64,000 nucleotides of DNA, from contig NC_089821.1 in the NCBI RefSeq assembly GCF_035046505.1, forward strand, positions 193,650,377-193,714,376, in the 5' to 3' direction. This DNA comes from Tiliqua scincoides (lineage: Eukaryota; Chordata; Lepidosauria; Squamata; Scincidae). The position numbers and the translations under genes are program-made. Under the pieces are notes generated by a model. That model worked only from the letters and a program-made list of their open reading frames with translations. It had not been told where the DNA came from and did not search any database. Each line of letters starts with the position of its first letter. The stretch's first letter is position 1. This document shows, one piece after another, positions 41,553-54,400 of the stretch.

Positions 41553-44500
41553 GTGATGGGGCCGGGGGGGCTCCGCCTGCGGGCTGCAGCGCGCTCTGCC
41601 TCTCCCTCCCAGTCCTGCCCTGCCCAGCGCCTGCCCGTTCCGGTCCCCGTCCGCAGCAGCCAGTCTCAGGCACTCGCTGTCTCCAGTCCCTGCTGGAAGC
41701 TGCACGTGGGACAGGATCGGGGCCTCTGCTGAAGCGACACCTGCGTGTGCTGCTGCTCCTTCCGCCCTCCCAGGATCCCGCCCAGCACCAGCACTCACTG
41801 CTGGCTGGTTGCACAAAACTAGGCAGGGGGTGGAGGGTGGGATGCTCCTTACCCTCTCACACTCCACCACAACTAGGGACGTCCGCTAAAGTGGATGTGG
41901 GGAGAGGCAGGACTGGCAGAACACAATAGTTCTTTTCCCAGCATGTAGTTAGTCTGTGGAACTCCCCGCTACAGGATGCGGTACTGGCAGGCAGCTTATA
42001 AGCCTTCAAAAGGGGACTGGACAAACTTCTGGAGGAAAAGTCCCTTGTGGGTTACAAGCCGTGGGCAACCTCCTGGTTTTAGAAGGAGGCTGCCTCAGAA
42101 TGCCAGGTGCAAGGGAGTGGCAAAAGGATGCCGGCATCATGCTGTCTCAAGAGGCATCTAGTGGGCCACTGTGAGGTACAGGAAGCTGGACCTGATCCAG
42201 TGGGGCTCTTATGATTTCTTTGTTTATGCTTCCAGACTCATTCTTATGAAGCTTCTGGTGTGATTTATAATAAAGCAGTTAAATGAACAGCAAAATCCAA
42301 TAAAATTCTAATGCAGCATATCAGTAAAAACATGATCAGAGGGAGGACTGTGGCTCAGTGGAAGTATACATGCTTTGCATGCAGAAGTTCCCACGTTCAG
42401 TTCCTGGCATTTCTAGTTTGGACACTGGAGAGCCACTACCAGTTAGCATGCAGTCCTAACCCACTTTCCAGCAGTGACTTAAGGGTAATGCAGTTCTGAG
42501 GTAAGGGAACAAACATTCCCTTACTTTGAGGAGGCCTCCGTGAGTGCCACCCAACTGCAGGATGCAGTACACATTCCGTTGGCACAGCTATGCCAGCATT
42601 GGAAAGTTGGTTAGGATTTGGGCCTTAGTGTGTAGATTGGTGATTTTCAATCACTGTGCCATGGCACATTGGTGTGCTGTGAGTGATCTGCAGGTGTACC
42701 ACAGATGTTTGGGGGAGGATGCGAGCCCCTTCCCCAACAGCAGTGCGGTGTGCCTTGTCAATCGTAAATAAACTGATGGTGTGCCTTGACAATTTTAGCA
42801 CCTTGTCCGTGTGCTGTGAAAGGAAAAAGATTGGAAATCACTGGGGTAGTTGATACTGACCTAGATGAGCTAATGAACTGTAAGACTGCTTCCTATGATT
42901 AAAAAAAGGCAAGAAAAATCTGAATGATGGTTTGGAGAGAGAATGAGATATACCAGATATCTGACTATTAAATTATTTGGATGGAGGAATGATTGATGGA
43001 AGAAACCTGTCATTGCTAACTTTTTAAAAGTGATTTCCAAATGAACTTCCCTCAGCAGAGAGTTCCAGAACTGGGACACTACCACCAAGACAACCCAAGA
43101 TCTTACTACTTCCCACCACGTCTCTGGTCATATAAGTGTAATGAAATTATAGTTATTTAAGAGAGCGATAGTAGGAAATTGGATTTGATGCTTTTTTCCT
43201 TGTTACAAGGTATTTAAAGGTGGATCTTGGTATCAGTGGTGAGTCAAATCAGTGGATACAGAATTCCCACCTGTATGTACAAAGTTCAGTTCAAGTAGTT
43301 TTTATGTGAAGAAGAGAAAGTACAGTAGTTTGAAGCTCTAATAGACATGTTTTTATTTATTTAAATTGTTTCAGATTTCTGCAGCGCTGAAGGAAGGTCA
43401 AGTGAGTCCAACTGAACTTTGTCAAAAGTGTCTCTCCCTAATAAGAGCCACCAGATTTCTCAATGCTTATATTACTGTAGCAGAAGACACAGCATTAAAG
43501 CAAGCTGAGACATCTGAGAAAAGATACAGACAAGGTAATTCTGCTGAATGGTGCTCTTTCCTAAAGCATTTTTCTGTGATCCTGACATCTTCTAAGATAG
43601 ACATTTACTAACACTATGACACTGTCATAGTGACTATGACGACTGTCACTATGACAGTTTTGGACCTTGGTTTTAAACTCACATTTGTTGCTACCAATGT
43701 TATCTGCCTGTCAGTGGATGGTCCTACTGTATTTGCTTGATTGTGAGCACTTACGCAGTAGAGCAGAAGTTTTAAGGTTGGACTTTAAGGGACCAGTCCT
43801 ATACAGCTTTCCAGTGCCAATGCAGCCATGCCTACAGGGTGTGTGCTGCATTTTTCGGGGGGGGGGGGGGGGGAGTCATGGAGGCCTCCTCAAGTTGAGA
43901 GAACATTTGTTCCCTTAATTCAGTGCTGCATTGTGGCTGCATCAGCGCTGGAAAGTGAGGCAGGATTGGGCCCTAAGTTCCGCTTCTGAGTGACTAGGAT
44001 GTTCACTGCTTGAAATACAACATCTGAAATTGGCTTAGGATTTGACTCCCTGAGAGTTTGGGGGGAGTTATTTTTTAAAAATAACTTCTAGTCTTTAAAA
44101 TTTTAAAAATTGTATTTTTTTGCAGAACGTCTTGCTTAGTTGTAGGATAAGATAATCTTTCATTGCAAATCAGAATTGGGGATTTAAAGCCTATAAAGTC
44201 AGAAACTGTACTTCTAATCCTACACTCTGTTGTGAGATGGCAACAGGTCATATAACTGAAAACAAGACTTGTAATGTAACAAGTAGCCATATTCTTTTGT
44301 TCTAATACTAGGGGTTGTCCCTCGCTCTGTAGCATCTCTGGTGTATTGGCACTGGAGAAAAGTCACAGTGTGATTTTGTGAGCACTATTTAAGAACTTGT
44401 TTTGGGCCAGGCTGCTCACATTCCCACATGTGGTCTCCTAAAGGCTGCCGTGTGTTCATCACTGTCCACTTAGCACATGGCACAAAGTCATGCCTGTGAA

Positions 44501-45415
44501 AAAGTGCACTAGAGAAGGTTAGAATAATTTTGGCAGGCTCCGTTTCTTCCTTCCATTGTTGTTGCAAATCTGCTTGCCAAGTAGCTCTAGCAAAGATGTA
44601 GGAGAAAACTATGTATGAAATATCATTTAAAAGTATTTGACCATTAAATAAAGCTCAAAATATATAGTTTTATGCATCGATTTAAAGTGTCGTTGTACTA
44701 TCCGTAATATAGGTCAGTCACTGGGAGATTTCGATGGAATTCCTTTTGCTGTGAAAGACAACTTCAGCACAGCCGGTATTCAAACAACATGTGCATCCAA
44801 CATGCTAAAAGGTAAGTTTTAAGATAAGTCAACCCATTAGCTTTTATTTCAGGTCTATCAAAGAGACAGAAATACTGTTGTACTGACTTAAGACCATGTA
44901 TGCTTTTGCAGAAAGCTACATTGATGAATGGCTACATTGGTTTATTTGTAAACAGTTGCCTTAATGCACCAAAGTATTTGGGGAAACAGCTATATTGTGA
45001 CTATGTTGATAGGTTTATCAAGGGCTACAATATTTTCCAAATGAACATTTAATTCATATGCCTTTGGAATATAGGAGCTGTTTCCCCCCTCAGGTATCAC
45101 CCCTTCCCCAGTTGTTGGAAGACTCTATTGCTCCCTTGACGTATTCAGTGGCTAGTTTTCTGGCCTATATATTACAAAAAACGCCGGACTTTAGTTCTAT
45201 AAAATCTTCTTTAAAATTTTTGTAGTCACCTTTCTCCATCTAACACCTGTTTCACTGAAAGGATAAGGTTGTCCCTTCTGGCTCCTTTTCTTTCTAGACC
45301 CTATTTCTTTCTTTTTTCTCTATTTAGTTTTCCTGAACTAGTCTAGTGGATAATGGTTGTATTGTTCACTTTGTTGTCAGTTGTTTGCTGTAATATTTAT
45401 AATGCCAATAAAGGT

Positions 45416-45447
<32 letters not shown>

Positions 45448-48400
45448 GGAGCTGTATTTTGTTCCTGACTTTGGCTTTCAGGTATGTTTTCTGCTCTTAA
45501 ACACCAATTATTTTCATTTGCAACAGTAGGCAGGATCTAGCCAGAATTCAGCACTTCTAACAACCCAATCTTGTGGGCTCTGGCCAGCAGCAGAACATGC
45601 ATTCTGCTGCTGGCCACTGCTGAACTCTCAGTTCTGTGCCTTCCCACCATTGTCACTGGAGCTCCAGCCACCCACAAGAGCAGGTAAGCCACCACAAGAG
45701 GCAGGAGGGTGGAACTGGATAGGGAGGCGGCGAGAGGGGGTGGGCTCCAGCAGCAGTGGGGCACCCCAGATCCTATGCTTCATTTTTGCTGTGTTCATGC
45801 CCCCTTTCTTGCCTCTTTCTTTTCTCCCCCTTTTTCTCCAGAATTGCTAGTGCAGGTCAAAGGAGATCCATTGCGAGTTGGGAGGCTTACACAGGGGTAA
45901 GGAGATTTAAATCTCCTTACTGAAGCGTCCCAATTCCTCCTTCCCCAGTTAGATACAGTGTTTTTGGTGTGACTAAACTAGCGGGGGGGGGGAATTTTAG
46001 ACTCTTACTAGTCTAGTTAGGAGAAAGGAAAGCACACACTTCATTTCCCCCATTGATTCAAGTGGAAATTATATGCGCTGAGCTTTGGCTAAATTGTGCC
46101 ATATATAAATGCATGAAACTGGACTGTTTGAAGAAACAAGATTCAACTTTTGTGTCGTTAACTAGGATTTGCCCTGTAGTAGCTTAAAAGACTTGTTTCC
46201 TTTTTTGTTTACGAAAGGTTTATAAAACATTATATAGAAGGCATATAGCTGTTTATGTCCCATTGGTAAATTGGGCAGCCCAATTCTACCTAACACCCTG
46301 CGTGGCAATGTAACGGCACCAGTGTGGCTTCCATTGCATCACACGGGAATTTTGGCTGCTAGAGGTCTCCTTGGGGTAGGGATACGTTTGTCCCCTTGCT
46401 CTGGGGTAAGCCCCAGCAGTTGCTAATTTTCAACTCAAATCGGCACCAGTTCAATTATGGTGCAAGTCTGTGAAGGCAAATCAGGCCTGGGGGGTGGGAT
46501 TAGGTATGCCCTGCCAATCCCACCCCCACCTGAGCCTGATCTACCCTCTTCCCCACGCCTATCACCGCCGCGTTCCACCCACTCCCTCCCACATTGCACC
46601 CACTTTCCTCCCATTCAACACTCTCCCCACCTCCTGCCAACCCCCTGCGCCAGCTTACCTCCTCCAGTGAGAATCCAACATACGTCAGAATGTGGAGCTG
46701 GCCACTCAGTGCTTGTGGTAATGGCCAGTCCACATGCATTGGCCTAATCATGTTTGCAGCAGCTGTGAAGAAGATTATGTGTAATCTTGCTGTAGAATTG
46801 GGTCATTAACCCTACCTCTGTAATGTTAGGCTGGGCAGGATTCACACTTTCAGGATCTAATTTTGGTTTTTTACTACAAAACCCTAAGGCAGCGGTTCTC
46901 AAACTCCCAGGGACGATGAGAACCACTGTAAGTTTGTGACCCTCCGCAGGGCTCCCCAACCTTCAGAAAACAAAAGTGGGGCGATCACACCCCACCTTCT
47001 GTTTGCGATAACAAACTGGAAGTGGGGCGCGATCACTTGCAATTTCTAAAGCTCAGGAGCCCTGCGGAGGGTCACACAGGGCTCCCTGCCCCCCCAGGAG
47101 GCTGCTGCAGGGACTGATAAGTACATGTCAGACTCTGCACTCCCCCTTAGCAACGAATCCTCAGGATCGCGTTGCTGCCTTTCCCCCACCCCTTAAGGGG
47201 GCAGAGTCCAGGGCCCTCAAGCTGGGGCATTGCGACACCCCAGTTTGAGAACCATTGCCCTAAGGTTTAAACCTGCACCCTGGACACAGGTGCAGAATAG
47301 TGGGATAGGGGCAAAACCAGATATTGGTTGTACTTCATGAGCCGAACACTGTCATGACAGGTCCAGATCTGTCTTAAGTCACTACAGGTTAATGTAATTT
47401 CTGATTCTAATGAAGCTCCCCAATTAGTCAACACAGCTGCTCAAAGAACTATACAGAGGCAGCCAACTAACATACATATTTTACAAATGAGGAATGCTAG
47501 GGCTGAGAAAGAGGCAGTTAGCACAACTACAACGTTGTCGTTTTTTTTTCTACTTGCTGCTGTTAAACTATAGGAGTCTAAAACCCTTGCCAAACTCCTG
47601 AAAATCACCCACACTCAACAGGCCTGATCTGTATTCTGCTCATTCCTGGCATAATAAATTTAGAACTGTTAGAAGGAACTTAGGATTTGCTAAACTATAT
47701 TGTGGTATTCTGGGTTTATGCAAACATATTTCCTACTAAATAGTCTGTTATCATAGAGCCATGATTCCAGTCACTGGAGTTAAAAAGTCATATGTAACAG
47801 GTAGTTAAAAAAATGTAAATATGCAGAGTGGAAAGAATGAGGTAGAAGAAATATTTTAACAACTATAGACTGGCAATGTGAAACAGATACTGAAACAGTG
47901 GCTGCTATCTACAGGTGAAAGGATATGATCTTTTCATTTTACTTAAGCTTCCCCCATCTATTTTTCTCCTTCATCCTCCCTTTGCTTCTTAAACTAAGGG
48001 GAATATCTCGGTTAAAAGTCTGCAGATGTTGTAAGGGCAGAACTAGAAGCAGTCAGAAAAATCCAGGCATGTATCTTTTGTGTATGAACATAAGAAGAGC
48101 CTTGCTGGATCATGACAATGGCTCCTCTATCTCATAGTATATCTCACGGTGGCCCACCAGGTGCCCCTGGGAGTACACAAGTCAACAAGATACCTGTATC
48201 CTTCTGCCACTCCCTTACATCTGACATTAATGCAAGTTTACGGTTAATCATCTCACTGGAACATGGCCAAGGTGTATGTAATGCCATAATAGCATATTTG
48301 CAAAGGGTATTCTTGTAGGAAAGAAGTAGCTTTGAAAATGACACTAAAACTGTTGTGTCCTAAACACCATATCCCAAATAAAGTATACCAAACGCCAAAT

Positions 48401-51400
48401 AAAGTATAAATATTGAAAAACATTAAAAGACATAAAACAAACTGGCACAAACAAAATTGTAGGAGATCAAAAGCACCTAAAACACAAATACTCAATAAAA
48501 TCCACCAATGAAACCAGCAGGCACTAAAAACCACTGTACTGAAATCAAAAGGCATGTTGAAAAGGAAAACATTTTTACACCTCTCTGGAAGACTTCTGTA
48601 GAGGGTGCAATTTTCATCCAAAGGGGACAGAATTCTATGAAACAGGTACCACTACCGAGAAGGCCCTATTTCTAATGGCCACCCCTCTGCAATTGACAGC
48701 ACATCTAAAATGAGAACTTCTCTGATGACTAAGGAGGACAAGGCAAATTATTTGGTAGAAGGCGATCTCTCAAACATGCTGGGTCCAAGCTGTAAAGGCT
48801 TTAAAAGGTCAAAACGTTTGACCTTGAAATTGGGTCCAGAAAAGAACTGACAGCCATCTGAGCAGCGATCTGACAGAGTCAAACTGCTGGTCTCCAGTGA
48901 CAACAAAACCGCATATGGGCTATAAATATATGCACCAACATACAGTCACACATTGCTGTGTTTTTCTGTTTATGCCCATGCGGTGGGGTACAATGTGTAT
49001 TATGATACATATTGACTTCTACTGTCAAAAAAAATTGGGGGGGGGGGTTCATATGTGAAATACCACAAAACTATCTTAGGTAACTAGTAATTCCTCTTAA
49101 TAACAAACTTTTTTCTGTTTCTGAACAAAAGTGAATGTAGTACGTAGTGTTAAAACTAAACGTCGGATATATCCTTTAAATGCAAAACATCTAAATGTTG
49201 TCATAAGCATATAAGTAAACAGTTCACTTGGAACCCAATCCTAACTTGGCTTTGCATCATCATAGTGGCATGTACAACAGTGTACATGTCTTTATGACAT
49301 CACAAACAGCATGATTTTAGTGACCATTTCAGAGACCTAACTGTGTCAGTTAAGCAACCCCCCTGGACCCCTTCCTACACTTAGTCTACCTTACAGGCCC
49401 CCCTCAGCACTGTCACTCCTTTCATTTCCTTATTCCTAGGGCACCTTGGTAGAGAATGGGGCAGCAGCACCAAGGGAGCCCTGTAAAGCAGAAGTATGGG
49501 AATGGGCTTGGAGGGGGTGAAACTAGTTATATTGCAAATCCAGGTAACCCGTAACCCCCACTCCCCATGTGTGCTGGATAACGTGGCCAAACAACACAGA
49601 CCTGGAATGTGCTGGAATCCCTAGCATGTACACACTGCTGAAACAGAGACACCTGCGTTGGCCTTAGACAGTCCAATTTCATATTGCACTGTTGAATCTG
49701 CTCTCTTGTAGGCATAATTCTTCCAGGTGTCACCTCAGCTTCCTCCTCTGGGTTCCCAGGAAGTTGAAACATGTTCTTTTACTTGCCTGCTGAGTTTCCA
49801 AATCCAAAGGTCTGAAACTGTTTCAGACCCAGTGGAAATCTACTTTTATTGGCACTGCTTATTTCTTCCTCTAGTCTAGTTGGACAAACTAGCACCCCTT
49901 GTTTTGTCAACTCCTAATTAATCAGCACTTTCTAGTTAGAGAGTATTCACTGAGAAAGATCCTTGTACTTCCCAGCAGTTTTTGTCCCCAGCTATTTGTA
50001 CTTAGACAATCATTCATTATAATATATGTGCTTCTGTTGTCCAGCTCTGTAAATCTCTCTTAATAAGACATCATGCATAGTTAACGTGTTCTAGAAATGC
50101 ACAATAAACATCTGACTACTGTAGTAAAACACTATTGGGTTAAGGAGATACCTAGTTGTTTCAGCCAGTCTTTTCATGTTTCAGGGTATGTTCCCCCTTA
50201 CAATGCAACTGTAGTTCAGAAATTGCTGGACCAAGGAGCTGTACTTATTGGAAAAACAAACTTAGATGAATTTGCTATGGGGTAAGTTGAGTTAAATATT
50301 TTTGAGCCTTACTATATGATCCCTGCTGTATTACTTCACTTCTGTTTAATTATAGGGTCAATGATATAGGGTCAAAGCACTTTCAAGTGTTCAGATTTAT
50401 GTAAGGATTACAACATGTAAGGATTACAACCCAATAAAACTTCAGCCCTGTGGCATGTTATGTTATTGCCATACTGGGGGGGGGGGGGGATGGCTGAGAG
50501 AGAGTGACTTGCCTAAGGCTACCTGGTGAGTTAATGGTGGTGAGATTTGAGCCAGAGATTTCCTGATCCATCAGTCAGTCTCTTAGTGTCATCTGACAAG
50601 CTTGGCTGTCTCATGGTTAATGTGTCATTGATCAAGAGTGCTAGTAATGAGGAAGGGCGAAGAGCTATCCAGCCACAGGAGCCCTACCCTCTGACTATGG
50701 AAAATATGACTCAGCTGCCCTCTAACTTCTCAGCAGACATAGGCCACACAATTTCAGGTTTGCCTTCACAATTATAAAGTTTAGAAATGTGTTTTTTTAT
50801 GAAAGAAAACATCTATGTTCATGATGGCAGTGAATGCTGAACTTCATACGAGATTCTTTACTTGTATGTAATTCCAAAGCATGGTATCCTTAAACATTTA
50901 CTCAGTTAGGATTCCTAAAGTAACTTGAAAGCTTTGACTAAATATTGAAGCTTGTTGGACACTGAATCAAGTAGATTCAGCATGCACACGTCACACACAA
51001 TAGGGGCACAGATTTGTAGGGAATGTAGTGACTTTGGAGTTGGGAAGTATCAGAGGTCATAACACTGAAGTTCTCAGACCATGGGTATCTTTCCAAAAAT
51101 TATAGAAAAATGTTTACTTACTAAAATGTTTACAAATGAATTCCTTGTTTGTTGAAACAGATCAGAGACTAGAGTGACAGCAGATTGACCTTTTGTGGTT
51201 CTGCTTTGTGTAAGGTATTTCCAATGTACTTAAGAGAAACAAATAGAATTCTAAATCTATAGCTGAATTATAGCCTCTGCCTTCATTTCTCACTGTAGTG
51301 CTGGAAGTACAGATGGGGCATTTGGACCAGTCAGAAACCCCTGGAGTTACTCAAGACAGTACAGAGAAAAGTGTGCGGAAAATTCCAGCACTCAGGTTGA

Positions 51401-54400
51401 AGATGATGACTGGCTGATAACGGGTGGTAGCTCTGGAGGCAGTGCTGCTGCCGTGTCATCTTTCACATGCTTTGCGTAAGAGATTTCACAGAGTACTTTC
51501 TACTTAAAAGCGGCTTAACATTACTTTTTAACTATTGTGTAGTGCCAACAATATTCTAAGTCTGTGGTCTTCAATTTTTTCATGTCATGAACCAAATAAA
51601 TAAAATAATGAGACTAGGAACCCACTGTTCGACCTGCTCCCTCCTAGGACCCTGTCCACCCTTTCCGTACCCCCGTCGCCACCCACTCCCCTTCTGTTAG
51701 GCCTTCCCAGCGCTGTTCATTGCAACCAAATATTCTTATTAGAGAGAGCAGAAAAAGTTACCATATCGCCTGGAACTAGTGAAAGCTATTTTAGCACAAT
51801 TGCTAAGAACCTGAACAGGACTGGAACACAGTCTCCTGGTACCTGAAAGGGTACACCAGATGCTAACCAACCTCCTGATGCCTCTAGGTGGTTGTCTAAT
51901 CTAGTAATCTTCCATCTTTTTCATTCCTGTAAGTTGTCTCAACCCCACACGAGGCTTAGCGACCCCACTGGGACCTTTTGGGGTCCTGACCCCAAGAACA
52001 TTATTCTCAATATTGAATAGAATCCAGATGCAATGTGAACCCTGATTAAGTAGTTGCACTCTATTTTGGATAGTTAGGAGCTATGGAGAGAGATGGGACA
52101 GAGCTTGATAAAGAAGTATTGAGGATGCAGTAAAGCCTTCTGACTTGTTTATGTCTGAGGCTGATACAAACTGTGTCTTCTTAAACATTTTTTATAATCT
52201 CCATGTGAGCATTTTGTGCTATCTGAAAATAATTTATTGTGGCAATGCAGAGTGGATGGATGTTACAGATATTCTCCTCTCTTTGAGAAGTTTTATGGGA
52301 TTAGCAAGATATCCAGCAGCTCAGGCCAGTGATAAAACAGAAGGAATTTTGATTCCATAAGATTTACAGCATCTCAACCCTAACAATGAAATATCCTTTT
52401 ATCCCAGTCTTTATTTGGGTTTCAGCATAAGTCAACACTTCAGACAGAGCAGGATTTTCAGACTATCCTCATTCAGATCCAGGTTTATTCTAAATTACCT
52501 AGCTAGACTGCTGGTGAAGATCCCTTTTTTTAAAAAAAGTAAAGAAATGCAGTTTTTTAAAAATAAAAATTGGGCATGATTCGACTTAAGCTAAATTTTC
52601 CAGTACAGAGAGCTGAGCAAGTACTTTTAATGCTCCCATTAGAGCGATTAGGCTTCAGAATGCTTAACTTTGGCTAGATCAAGTCCATTGTGTATTATTC
52701 TAAAGTTTTATCTTGGCAGAAGTTTTTTATTAAACTAATAAAATTGTATTCTGTAAAGAAAATGGAATGTAGACAGCAGTATAGGCAGAATTCTTTCTAG
52801 AGCTTGTTTATTTTAGGCTATATTTGTACCCGAGTTGCTCAGTGTACCAGACTTATGGCTTCCAAGTAGGCTCTCATCTAGGCATTGCTTAGCGTCAGAT
52901 CCTTCAAAAGTTGGGCCATATCATGTGCCTTAAGAACATTTTCTGAGGTCACCAACTACAGCTCTGAAACACTCTTCTATTTAAACTACCATGACTAGAG
53001 GGGGCGGCTTATCTACTCCAGCCATAAAAACACACAAATGCAAAAAGTGCACCTGCTGAATTCCTTCCAAGTTCTTGGTAAACAGATACAAGAAGCCCTT
53101 TCCCATTGTGGCATCTTGTGAGCAGGTAGCATGAAATACTGTTTTATGAGTTGCTCCCAGACCAAGTCACTTCCATATGGTTTTTGACTGCAAATGCACC
53201 TCTACATTGCAAAGTGGTTGGAAATTTAGGGTTAAATGCTTACCAAAGGACATAGAAAAGCAGGGAGTTGTTTGATGGAGTAATGCATTTCGTGAGAGAG
53301 GCATGTAGGAGATACGTTGCCTGCTGTAGTTTACTAAAAGGCACAGTGGGCATTTCTAAATATCATATTTGCTATCATTAACCAACAGTTGATTTTAACC
53401 AAGCAGGAATGTTTCTGTGATGATAGAGATGTTTGAATATGGTGTTACTTATTTTACAGAAGCAAGCCCATTGTCTTCATTACCCCATTTCTGCCCAGGT
53501 GTACGCATTTGATCCCTGTTGCATATATGCAAGGTTGGGCAGAAATGGCTTAAGACTTAGGCTGTAATCCTATCTTATTGACTGGGAACACACATCTCTA
53601 TTGGCAGATGTGACATGGAGCTTGATTGTTTTTTGTCTGGTTTTTATTCCAACCACAGGGCATTGGGATCTGACACAGGTGGATCCACCAGAAACCCAGC
53701 CTCCCGCTGTGGAGTTGTTGGCTTGAAGCCAACATATGGCCTGGTTTCCCGTCATGGTCTCATTCCACTCGTGAACTCCATGGATGTGCCTGGCATTTTA
53801 ACCAGATGTGTTGACGATGCAGCCACTGTATTGGGTATAACAATTGTTCATGTCCCCCTGTGCAGTTGACTTAGTTCAATGGTACTGTTTCTTTCCAGGC
53901 ACTCATAACCTTTTTGCTTATTTCAGGTGTGCTTGGTGGGCATGATCCAAAAGACTCGACCACAGTGCAAGAACCTTTTTATTCATGTCGGCTACCCAGT
54001 TTGATAGATATCAAGAATCTTTGCATAGGAATACCAAAGGTAACTTTTAGATAGTTAGGTCAATAGAGAGGAAAGAAAACTTTCAACATCCTGAATAACT
54101 TATTCTTTAGCATCAAGTTTAATAAATGTGTAAAATTTTACACTTGTGCCAGATCAGCACCATTGTTGGAATAAATGCATGCTTTGTACAACTTTCCTTC
54201 TTTTAGGGTTTCTGTTACCCATCCCCAAAATGGTAGAAACAGGAGGGATCCAATGTCTGTCTGCCAAATATTTTGAAATCTAAGTGAAATTTTTATGTTG
54301 ACATTGCATTAACTTTTGGAATTACTATTGTAATCATTACATAAGCTCTTTTGCATACATTCCAATACTTATTTTCCTTCTGATGTGAAGCAGGGCAGTT

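Larger units (their letters stand above)
41222..41760. promoter_or_regulatory. GC-rich bidirectional promoter of RTN4IP1 and QRSL1
   Basis: CpG-rich, in contrast to the AT-rich surroundings, and located between two divergent start codons 649 bp apart (40880 and 41529). CCAAT boxes lie at 41384-41388 (ACCAATGG) and 41425-41429 (GCCAATCAG), as for NF-Y. CAAGATGGCTGC at 41458-41469 resembles a YY1 site of the kind found near start sites of nuclear mitochondrial genes. Long open frames on both strands here reflect GC content. Start sites are not mapped. Confidence 0.75.
42339..42902 (+). mobile_element. tRNA-like CR1-tailed SINE interrupted by two MITEs
   Basis: SINE pieces lie at 42339-42445 (CTGTGGCTCAGTGGAAGT box A, CACGTTCAGTTCC box B), 42625-42637 (TTAGTGTGTAGAT) and 42844-42902 (GATACTGACCTAGATGAGCT and GACTGCTTCCTATGATT). 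They are collinear with the SINE at 18885-19082 and 63110-63285. Insertions at 42446-42624 and 42638-42843 split it. Confidence 0.78.
41553..43374 (+). other. QRSL1 intron 1
   Basis: Starts in the GC-rich promoter block, then holds a CR1 3' end (41928-42215) and a SINE split by two MITEs (42339-42902). Bases 42905-43374 look plain. Confidence 0.6.
43535..44712 (+). other. QRSL1 intron 2
   Basis: Holds a 13-bp-stem hairpin (43621-43658) and a short MITE (43789-43973) with a long G-run. No other content recognised. Confidence 0.55.
44812..50184 (+). other. QRSL1 intron 3
   Basis: Repeat-rich: a LINE-tail-like GCCAATAAAGGTTAAC with (TAAC)n (45415-45444), a long MITE relative (46276-46806), a hAT element (46890-47257), a CR1 tail (48086-48235), an old LINE-like block at about 48560-48900 (unassigned) and one MITE-type end near 49233. 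No exon seen. Confidence 0.55.

Noticed and set aside
41194-41870. Long open frames (up to 206 codons) on the minus strand in the promoter block
   Set aside because: They arise from high GC content, overlap each other and the QRSL1 exon 1, and encode low-complexity Pro/Arg/Ala-rich sequence without a recognisable domain.
48560-48900. LINE or other old repeat block
   Set aside because: Phrases such as AAAGGCTTTAAAAGGTCAAAA look like a known ancient vertebrate repeat, but I could not assign a family or borders.
51559-51990. Possible hAT-like element starting at CTGTGGTCTTCAA
   Set aside because: The proposed right end does not pair with the left and no 8-bp duplication was found.
53899-53926. 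Acceptor CTTTCCAG before QRSL1 exon 7
   Set aside because: Using it would break the frame; the second acceptor TTATTTCAG gives the conserved VLGGHDPKD sequence.
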